A stretch of 19,631 bases of DNA from Acholeplasmatales bacterium (GTDB lineage Bacteria > Bacillota_I > Bacilli_A > Acholeplasmatales > Anaeroplasmataceae): assembly GCA_900767915.1 (NCBI GenBank), contig CAAGAX010000057.1, positions 1 to 19,631 on the forward strand, given 5' to 3'. The translations under genes and the position numbers were made by a program. The stretch's first letter is position 1. The number at the start of each line of letters is the position of its first letter. Under the pieces are notes generated by a model, which ran no database searches, had not been told where the DNA came from, and was given only the letters and a program-made list of their open reading frames with translations. Shown one piece after another: positions 14,417 to 19,631 of the stretch.

Positions 14417-16250
14417 ATAAATTAAATCTATTTTTAATATCTTCTAATAAAGCATTATCACTAAAATTATAATGTTCATAAACCTCATTAATATGACCAA
14501 AAGGAATTATTATATTAGAATCAAAGGAATGGGTATATACCTTACTACTAAAATTATTCTCCTCTTTAAACTCTAAAATATTATGATAAAGAGTACCAGA
14601 TCTAACAATTTGCTCAACTACTAAAATTGGAATATTTAACTCAAATAAGCTTTTTAATAAATTAATATCCATTGGCTTAATAAATCTAGCATTAACAACC
14701 ATAACATCTAAATTATTCTTTTTAACAATTTCATCAATTCTTACAACATCAGGACCATAGCTAATAACAATTCCTTTATTCCCTTTATTCAATATAGTCC
14801 ATTCAAAATTACAAGCTTTAGTAAAATCAATATTAGAATCATTTTTAACAGAGCCTCGTGGATATCTAATAACTATTGGATGATTTTGAGAAAATGCATA
14901 ATTAAATAATTCATATGTTTCTTCTACATCCTTTGGCATTGTTATAATAATATTAGGCATTGCCATAAACATAGCTACATCATAAACGCCCTGATGAGTA
15001 GCTCCATCCTCACCTACTATACCAGCTCTATCAATTCCAATTATAACCTTTAAATCAGATCTAGCAATATCATTTAAAATTTCATCAAATGCTCTTTGAG
15101 AAAAAGTTGAATACATAAGTAAAACTACATTTTCCTTAGCTAAAGCTAATCCTGCACTCATTACAGCAGCATGCTCTTCAGCAATTCCTACATCATAAAA
15201 ATCATTTGGATAAAGATCTGCAAATTCTAAAAGCTTAGCACCAGATTTCATAGCTGGAGTAATAACCTTAAATTCTATTTTTTTTCTCTTTTCAACTAAA
15301 TAATTCGCAACAACCTTAGAATAAGAAATCATTGTTTTATCACAATTTAAAGGCTTACCTGTTTTTATATCAAAAGGAGATACTCCATGAAAATCACCTT
15401 CAGTATCCTCTTCACTAGGAGAATATCCTTTTCCTTTTTTAGTTAAAACATGTAAAACAACAGGTTCATTTCTTTCTTTTATTCTATTTAAAATACTAAT
15501 TAATGCTGATAAATTATTACCATCATAAGGACCATAATAATCAAATCCCATATCCTCAAAAATATTATCCCTTTGAATTAATCCCTTTAAGCCTCTTTTT
15601 AATTGATGGCATACATTATTAAAATGCCTTGGAAATATTCTGTTACAAAAAGCCTTTAAATGAATATAAAATCCAGTACCTCTAAGCTTAGAAAAAACAT
15701 TAGATAAAGCACCTACAGATCTAGAAATACCCATTTTATTATCATTTAAGATAATAATAGGATTTTTATCCTTAATTTGACCTAAAAAGTTTAATCCCTC
15801 AAGTGCGACTCCATTCATCATCGAAGAATCTCCAATTATCGCAATTTGTCTTCTTCCATTATCCTTAAGCATTAATCCTGATAAAGCTGAAATAGATGTA
15901 GATGAATGTCCTGATTCCCAAACATCATATTTTGATTCATCTCGGCAAATATATCCGCTTAATCCACCATATCTTCTTAAAGATGGAAAGTCTTTAGCTC
16001 TTCCAGTTAATATTTTATGAATATATGATTGATGTCCTACATCAAATAATAAATCAGTAACATCCGCATCAAAAACATAGTATAAGGCGATTGTTAATTC
16101 AACCACTCCTAAATTACTACTCAAATGGCCACCAGTTTTTGATATATTCTCAATTAAAAAGTTTCTTATATCTTTAGCAAGCTCTTTAAGCTCAGACATA
16201 GACAAATCCTTAATAAAAGACGGATCTTTAATGTCTAATAAGTTAAACAC
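14415..16250 (-). CDS. dxs: 1-deoxy-D-xylulose-5-phosphate synthase
   Basis: Thiamine-diphosphate enzyme that condenses pyruvate and glyceraldehyde-3-phosphate, the first step of the MEP pathway. The 611-residue protein is full length and has GGHLSSNLGVVELTIAL, FDVGHQSYIHKILTGR, WESGHSSTSIS and the ThDP motif GDSSMMNGVALEGLN...NDNKM (first Gly-Asp-Gly glycine replaced by serine). These are followed by DVGIAEEHAA with the glutamate that contacts the ThDP aminopyrimidine ring, then GIVGEDGATHQGVYD in the pyrimidine domain and a C-terminal transketolase domain. The start is GTG at 16250 with GGTGAT nine bases upstream. It has its own good promoter and converges with ispH. Confidence 0.95.
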   Translation of the reverse strand: MFNLLDIKDPSFIKDLSMSELKELAKDIRNFLIENISKTGGHLSSNLGVVELTIALYYVFDADVTDLLFDVGHQSYIHKILTGRAKDFPSLRRYGGLSGYICRDESKYDVWESGHSSTSISALSGLMLKDNGRRQIAIIGDSSMMNGVALEGLNFLGQIKDKNPIIILNDNKMGISRSVGALSNVFSKLRGTGFYIHLKAFCNRIFPRHFNNVCHQLKRGLKGLIQRDNIFEDMGFDYYGPYDGNNLSALISILNRIKERNEPVVLHVLTKKGKGYSPSEEDTEGDFHGVSPFDIKTGKPLNCDKTMISYSKVVANYLVEKRKKIEFKVITPAMKSGAKLLEFADLYPNDFYDVGIAEEHAAVMSAGLALAKENVVLLMYSTFSQRAFDEILNDIARSDLKVIIGIDRAGIVGEDGATHQGVYDVAMFMAMPNIIITMPKDVEETYELFNYAFSQNHPIVIRYPRGSVKNDSNIDFTKACNFEWTILNKGNKGIVISYGPDVVRIDEIVKKNNLDVMVVNARFIKPMDINLLKSLFELNIPILVVEQIVRSGTLYHNILEFKEENNFSSKVYTHSFDSNIIIPFGHINEVYEHYNFSDNALLEDIKNRFNL

Positions 16251-16283
16251 TCTATCACCATACCTATAACTTCATTCCTTTTA

Positions 16284-16312
16284 ATTATATCTCAAATATG
16301 CTATATTTACAA
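16284..16312 (-). promoter_or_regulatory. dxs promoter
   Basis: On the minus strand TTGTAA (16312-16307), a 17-base spacer and TATAAT (16289-16284), about 34 bases before the GTG start. No terminator is seen between the PHP remnant and this promoter. Confidence 0.75.
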
Positions 16313-16344
16313 TAAAATCGACATTATATTTTTATTCAATAAAA

Positions 16345-16950
16345 TTAAAAATCTAATTTTTCTACTAATTTTATATTATATTTTCTAGCTATTTCAAGCG
16401 CTTCATCTATAACTCCATCTAAAAAATCTGTATCTTTATGTGCATCTACTCCAATGATTCCTAAAGCATTATATTCTCCTACAAGTTTAAAAAATTCATC
16501 ATTCGGATACAAATTTTTATAAAGCTTATCATCTTTACATTCCCTATTCTTATTCTTATGATATCTAAGTCCAGAAACATTAATTTCAAGTGGCACATTA
16601 TATTCAATAGAAGCCTCTATTATTCTTTTACTTTCTCTAATAGCTACATCATCCCAAATTTGATATCCATTCATAAATAAATCAGGATGAGCAATATACT
16701 TAAATAACCCACTTTTCATAGCCTTAATAACCATATCAGTATAAGAAACAATAGTTTTCTCATCATGATAATTTCTATTATACCAAACCTGTTCATTATT
16801 TTTAATAATACAATGCTGTCCACAAATTAAATAATCAATTTTATGACTATTTAATAATTCCTTATAATCATCTAAAAATTCTTCTATATATTCAGCCTCA
16901 AAGCCTATTTTAATATCAATATAATCTTTATATTTCTCCAATGCTGTTTT
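16345..16950 (-). pseudogene. PHP-domain histidinol-phosphatase-like gene lacking its 5' part
   Basis: About 200 C-terminal residues of a PHP-family metallophosphatase (HisJ/HisK type) in host-like AT-rich DNA. Visible metal-site segments are IGFEAEY, LICGQHCI, YIAHPDLF, LEINVSGLR and GIIGVDAHKDTD. The N-terminal HxH metal ligands and the rest of the first quarter of the domain are absent; the frame instead continues upstream into a serine-recombinase fragment around EKYKDYIDIK. Without the first metal ligands it should be inactive, so this is a 5'-truncated remnant. The nominal open frame reaches 17178, but its first 34 codons are an out-of-frame reading of another gene fragment. The native substrate (histidinol phosphate or another phosphoester) cannot be told. 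Confidence 0.8.
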
Positions 16951-17076
16951 GACTTTCAATAAAGTAAAAACACTTCTTGAAATCCTTGAAAAATCTCTTA
17001 CAAGTATTATATCATACTTTCCGAGTTTTGCATCCGACAACATTTTGCGATAAGCGGGACGATTTTCATTCAAGCC
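16942..17076 (-). pseudogene. Serine recombinase fragment, truncated at both ends
   Basis: About 45 codons read GLNENRPAYRKMLSDAKLGK followed by YDIILVRDFSRISRSVFTLL. This is the well-known resolvase-domain stretch (G-T/L-N-x-x-RP...ML-x-DAK-x-GK...V-x-D-x-SRxxR) that follows the catalytic-serine region in large serine recombinases of clostridial integrative elements. The N-terminal part with the nucleophile serine and everything after the SRxxR region are missing. The right-hand side joins the SNF2-like fragment at about 17076 in a different frame, and the left-hand side is fused in frame to the PHP remnant. It cannot be active. It marks the integrase end of a lost mobile element. Confidence 0.75.
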
Positions 17077-17716
17077 TTGCCATTTCCATATCGAGTTCCA
17101 TTTTTCGCTTGATTTTCGGGTTGGCTGACGTGATTGCCTTGATTTCCGCATAAGACAGCGTTGCTTCGTCGATGTCATCGGCTTCGCGCACCGTCATATC
17201 CCCTTTTTCCACCTGCGAGATAAAACGTTGTTTGTTTTCAAGAATCTGATAGGAATAACTATCAAACGTTCGCTCGGTCGCATAGGTGTAAATACGGATA
17301 CTCTTGTTCGTATTTCCCTGCCTGATACCGCGCCCGTTACGTTGAATAAGGTCGCGCGGGCGATACGGCGCGTCCAAATGGTGTAGCGCAACGAGTCGTT
17401 TTTGCACGTTCGTTCCCGCTCCGCATTTCTCGGTCGAGCCGATTAAAACTCTTATCGTTCCCGCCGTAACCTTATCGAACAGGTCTTGTTTTGCCCTATC
17501 CGTGTTCGCGTCGTGAATAAACGCAATCTCGTTTTCGGGAATACCGCGCTCGATAAGTTTGTGCTTTAAGTCGTTGTATGCGTCGAAATTCTTGCCGTAC
17601 TCGTATTCCGAATAAGGTTTCTTCGGTGTGGACAGGTTACAGAACACAAGTTGCGTTCCTTTAATATCTGCCGAGTTCTTCCATTCTTCGTAAACGTTGT
17701 CCGCACAGAAATTGAG
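17066..17716 (-). pseudogene. C-terminal helicase fragment of a giant SNF2-type ICE protein
   Basis: An open frame of 216 codons without a native start. It begins just after an in-frame TAA (17719-17717) with LNFCADNVYEEWKNSADIKG, and contains TQLVFCNLSTP, the helicase motif V-like GSTEKCGAGTNVQKRLVAL and the motif VI-like DAPYRPRDLIQRNGRGIRQG. These are hallmarks of the C-terminal helicase lobe in the very large SNF2/methylase polyproteins of conjugative elements (usually over 2000 residues). It stops at TGA after MELDMEMARLE, exactly where it joins the recombinase fragment; the family normally continues through a coiled region. Both ends are therefore truncated, with no ribosome binding site. 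Its 5' end overlaps the out-of-frame 3' end of the LexA-like gene by 56 bases. Confidence 0.8.
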
Positions 17717-18293
17717 TTACCAAAACTCCCTGTATCTCGCAGTCTTTGACGATAATATCTTTCATTTCTTTGTTTTCGGGGTGAAGAACGATTTTTCCGT
17801 CCCTGCGATACAACCGTTTTAACGTTGTTTCACCGTCAACAAGAGCGACTACGATTTCGCCGTCGTCTGCGGAATCCTGTTTCCTTAATACAAGCAGATC
17901 TCCGGGGCTGATACCTGCTTCTATCATACTGTTTCCTTCCGCGTGCAACATAAAGAGATGACCTTTCCCGAAAATGTCCGTAGGCAGAGCGTAGGTGTCT
18001 TCGTAATTTTCTTCGGACGGATTCGGTATGCCACAAACGATACTGCCTATGAGGGGAGCAAGCACGAAATTGCCTTTTTTGAGTTTCGGCATAGGAATGA
18101 TTTTTCCTATCTCGCTGCGTTTCAGAATTCCTTGGTTTTCAAGTTCCATAACGTAACGTCTGACCGTGGCAAGCGAACCGAGTTTTAGCGCGTTCATTAT
18201 CTGACGATAACTCGGCGTGATACCGTGTTCTTGCTGATAGGCAATGTTGAACTCTCTCACTCTTTTGAGCGTTTCATCGTTTAGCGTTTTCAT
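17661..18293 (-). CDS. LexA-like repressor with altered C-terminus
   Basis: Self-cleaving SOS-type repressor of 210 residues. The N-terminal winged helix-turn-helix (about 1-60) contains ITPSYRQIMNALKLGSLATV. The linker cleavage site reads SIVCGIP with C87-G88 in place of Ala-Gly, and the S24 protease dyad is S122 (GNSMIEAGISPGD) and K159 (TTLKRLYR). Family homology runs to IQGVLV (about 192). The last 18 residues then run into the SNF2-like fragment in a foreign frame and end at 17661, so the natural C-terminus was replaced by a deletion junction near 17717. The catalytic residues are intact, so function is possible. The start has AAAGGG six bases before the ATG. It has its own promoter and an inverted repeat fit for autorepression. 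Likely the element's own regulator, not the host lexA. Confidence 0.88.
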   Translation of the reverse strand: MKTLNDETLKRVREFNIAYQQEHGITPSYRQIMNALKLGSLATVRRYVMELENQGILKRSEIGKIIPMPKLKKGNFVLAPLIGSIVCGIPNPSEENYEDTYALPTDIFGKGHLFMLHAEGNSMIEAGISPGDLLVLRKQDSADDGEIVVALVDGETTLKRLYRRDGKIVLHPENKEMKDIIVKDCEIQGVLVTQFLCGQRLRRMEELGRY

Positions 18294-18312
18294 TTGTAAC
18301 CCTTTATGCTTT

Positions 18313-18331
18313 ACGAAACGGTGCGTTTCGT
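18313..18331. promoter_or_regulatory. Probable LexA-like operator (SOS-box-like inverted repeat)
   Basis: ACGAAAC (18313-18319), spacer GGTGC, GTTTCGT (18325-18331): a perfect 7 bp inverted repeat between the promoter and start of the LexA-like gene. It resembles the CGAAC-N4-GTTCG box of Bacillus LexA with one extra A/T per arm and a longer spacer. Placed just downstream of the start of transcription, it is well positioned for autorepression. Confidence 0.65.
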
Positions 18332-18344
18332 TTTGTGTGACTGT

Positions 18345-18373
18345 ATTCTATCATAAACAAAAACGAATTTCAA
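18345..18373 (-). promoter_or_regulatory. Promoter of the LexA-like gene
   Basis: On the minus strand TTGAAA (18373-18368), a 17-base spacer and TAGAAT (18350-18345). The inverted repeat begins 13 bases after the -10. Confidence 0.7.
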
Positions 18374-18410
18374 ATTTTCACTTCCCGATTTTGGGCAGTG
18401 AAAAGATAAA

Positions 18411-18445
18411 TTATAAAAATGCTCCCGTTGTAAAACGAGAGCATT
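18411..18445 (-). terminator. Terminator of the WYL regulator
   Basis: AATGCTC (18418-18424) pairs with GAGCATT (18439-18445); after one C-A mismatch CGTT pairs with AACG around a 4-base loop. On the minus strand TTTTTATAATTTA follows. It lies 15 bases beyond the WYL gene stop and separates it from the LexA-like gene. Confidence 0.8.
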
Positions 18446-18459
18446 GACAGTGTTAATAC

Positions 18460-19440
18460 TTAGTATGTCGATTTAATTGTATTCACGAATTTATTGAACT
18501 CTGCTATAACTTTTTGGGGCGCGGTAATCCTGACCTTGCCGAGCGTTCCTATTACCCAAGTAAACAACGGTTTCGATACCTGAACGCTTATATCTGCCGT
18601 ATATGCGTTATCGTCTATCGCGCGGATATGTATATCGTCTCCGAATCGGTCGAACACTTCCGAAAGCAAATCTTTCGTAAAGGTAAGCGTTACTTTATGT
18701 AATTCTCCGCTGCACATTGAAAAAACTCGTTTTCTATACTGTTCCGTGTTTAGCAACTCGTATTCGGGGTGGGGTTGCCGTTCGATTTCTTCAACTTTTA
18801 CGTCGTCCATTTTATCCAAGCGATAAGTAACGATTTCGTCGTGTCCGTTGTTGAAACAAAGCATATAGTAATTATCTTTGTTCCAAACCATAATTATCGG
18901 ATTTGCGTAGTATCTCTTACCGTTTTTACGATATACTTTGTTGTGCTTTTCGTCATAATCGAAGTATTTGAAAGAAATTTGCTTGTTGTCGTTGATGGCT
19001 CGCTCTATCCCGTCAACGCTGTAAATGAAGGAACTGTTGCCGAATTTGCCTTTATCAAACGACACGATATTTTTAGAAATAAGCATTGCCTGATATGAGC
19101 AAAGCGTTCCGGAAAGTTTGCCGATTATATTGTTTTTCTGCGAAGTGGTAAGTTTCGACGCTTTGATTACGTCTGAAAGCAACACTATTTCCGCAGTATC
19201 GAACGGGCGATTTGCAACGTAATAGTAATGAAATTTCTTCTTGAACGACAAAACCTCATAGCCGTATTTGTTCAGAAGAGCGATATCCGTCGCTAAAACC
19301 TTTCGGGAACTTGCAATGCCTTTTTCGCCGAGTTTTTCTATGATTTCGTCGGTATTCATAGGGTGTTCTTCGTCGGTAAAACGGCAAAGGATATCCCAAA
19401 GGACGAGCAGTTTAATTTTATATTCGTTTACGTGCGACAT
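18460..19440 (-). CDS. WYL-domain transcriptional regulator
   Basis: From the ATG at 19440 the protein has 326 residues. The N-terminal part (about 5-75) is a winged helix-turn-helix of HTH_11/DeoR type (LLVLWDILCRF, MNTDEIIEKLGEKGIASSRKVLATDIALL). The middle (about 145-230) is the WYL domain: ISFKYFDYDEKHNK, RYYANPIIMVWNKDNYYML and IVTYRLDKMDDVKV. The C-terminal WCX-like part carries VTLTFTKDLLSEVFDRFG and ends in FNKFVNTIKSTY. WYL proteins bind small ligands or nucleic acids and are frequent regulators of mobile elements and phage defence. Extension upstream to 19509 would cross the promoter, and a GGGAG sits nine bases before 19440, so this start is chosen. It lies in the high-GC block with its own promoter and terminator. 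Confidence 0.9.
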   Translation of the reverse strand: MSHVNEYKIKLLVLWDILCRFTDEEHPMNTDEIIEKLGEKGIASSRKVLATDIALLNKYGYEVLSFKKKFHYYYVANRPFDTAEIVLLSDVIKASKLTTSQKNNIIGKLSGTLCSYQAMLISKNIVSFDKGKFGNSSFIYSVDGIERAINDNKQISFKYFDYDEKHNKVYRKNGKRYYANPIIMVWNKDNYYMLCFNNGHDEIVTYRLDKMDDVKVEEIERQPHPEYELLNTEQYRKRVFSMCSGELHKVTLTFTKDLLSEVFDRFGDDIHIRAIDDNAYTADISVQVSKPLFTWVIGTLGKVRITAPQKVIAEFNKFVNTIKSTY

Positions 19441-19471
19441 TTCAAAACTTCTCCCTGATTTCTTTAAGTAT

Positions 19472-19500
19472 ATTATACTGCAAAATAGCATAAAACACAA
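19472..19500 (-). promoter_or_regulatory. Promoter of the WYL regulator
   Basis: On the minus strand TTGTGT (19500-19495), a 17-base spacer and a perfect TATAAT (19477-19472), about 30 bases before the chosen ATG. Its position rules out the longer upstream reading of the gene. Confidence 0.75.
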
Positions 19501-19568
19501 CAGAAACAAATGTACGTTAATTGAAATAGTTAATTCCGCTTTAAATAGTTGAAAAAAATTATAATAAG

Positions 19569-19621
19569 AATGAATAACTAAATTCCGCTAAAATGCGGGT
19601 GATAGTTATTCATTTTTTTTG
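19569..19621. terminator. Large hairpin near the right edge, terminator-like
   Basis: AATGAATAACTA (19569-19580) and TAGTTATTCATT (19603-19614) form a perfect 12 bp stem; inside it CCGC and GCGG form a second stem. The plus strand continues with a run of T residues to 19620. No plus-strand gene precedes it in this window; on the minus strand it could end a gene entering from the right, with a weaker T-tract. Confidence 0.65.
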
Positions 19622-19631
19622 CATCTAGTAA

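Larger units (their letters stand above)
16950..19631. mobile_element. Degraded integrative-element segment (higher GC)
   Basis: From about 17.0 kb rightwards the DNA is visibly richer in G and C (codons such as GCG, CGT, CCG, TCG become common) than the rest of the window. It carries genes typical of Firmicutes integrative conjugative elements: a serine recombinase fragment, a giant-SNF2-helicase fragment, a LexA-like repressor and a WYL regulator. The left limit lies in the PHP gene; the right limit is not in the window. DNA after about 19500 becomes AT-rich again. No intact integrase, relaxase or attachment repeat is visible. A misassembled join with DNA of another organism is the alternative. 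Confidence 0.6.

Noticed and set aside
17194..17391. 65-codon arginine-rich frame antiphase to the SNF2 fragment
   Set aside because: Its composition is simply the shifted reading of the helicase region; no ribosome binding site.
1..19631. CRISPR array, rRNA, riboswitch, T-box or toxin-antitoxin pair
   Set aside because: No regularly spaced repeats, no rRNA-like stretches, no T-box motif ahead of argS and no convincing two-gene toxin-antitoxin arrangement were seen on either strand.
16345..19631. A new phage-defence or regulatory system built from the WYL and LexA-like genes
   Set aside because: WYL proteins often sit in defence islands, but no effector gene accompanies it here; the neighbours are fragments of conjugative-element genes, and the window ends before any cargo.

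Overview
The window reads as a chromosomal segment of a very AT-rich Bacillota bacterium, followed from about 17.0 kb by a block of clearly higher GC and different codon use. Several things point to a low-GC member of the Bacilli/Erysipelotrichia sort: a SpoIVB-type sporulation protease, CshB-like helicase, TmcAL, UppS, MEP-pathway isoprenoid genes, strong AGGAGG/AGGTG ribosome binding sites, TTGnnn-17-TATAAT promoters and a tRNA with encoded CCA. TGA is used as a stop where expected (end of uppS), so the code looks standard and not the Mycoplasma one. The exact taxon cannot be fixed from this sequence alone.

Layout. Positions 1-800 hold no intact gene: a terminator entering from the left, a possible 17-codon ORF with an excellent Shine-Dalgarno, and the decayed C-terminal tail of a DNA cytosine-5 methyltransferase. 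Next comes a minus-strand tRNA-Leu(CAA) with its own promoter and terminator. Then, all minus strand, a C_GCAxxG_C_C-family protein translationally coupled to argS, and a membrane-anchored thioredoxin-fold-like protein without any cysteine. A plus-strand glgA-glgC operon (glycogen synthesis) follows, then minus-strand cshB-like helicase and dinB (polymerase IV), each with its own promoter, a small plus-strand membrane protein, and spoIVB on the minus strand. A plus-strand run holds a Cof-type HAD phosphatase, tmcAL, uppS and ispH; it converges on dxs (minus) at one shared bidirectional terminator. ispH and dxs are both MEP-pathway enzymes, and UppS consumes the isoprenoid precursors to make undecaprenyl diphosphate.

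Right of dxs the chromosome breaks up. A PHP-family phosphatase has lost its N-terminus and is fused in frame to about 45 codons of a serine recombinase. That fragment abuts, out of frame, about 216 codons of the C-terminal helicase region of a giant SNF2-type protein of the kind carried by integrative conjugative elements. This fragment in turn abuts the 3' end of a LexA-like repressor gene. The LexA-like gene has a clean promoter and a CGAAAC-N5-GTTTCG operator. Beyond it is a WYL-domain regulator with its own promoter and terminator, and a large hairpin near the window end. The simplest reading is the decayed, internally deleted end of an integrative element lodged in the PHP gene; a chimeric assembly join is the main alternative and should be excluded first. 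I did not find a convincing new multi-gene system; the mosaic scar is the most unusual object here.
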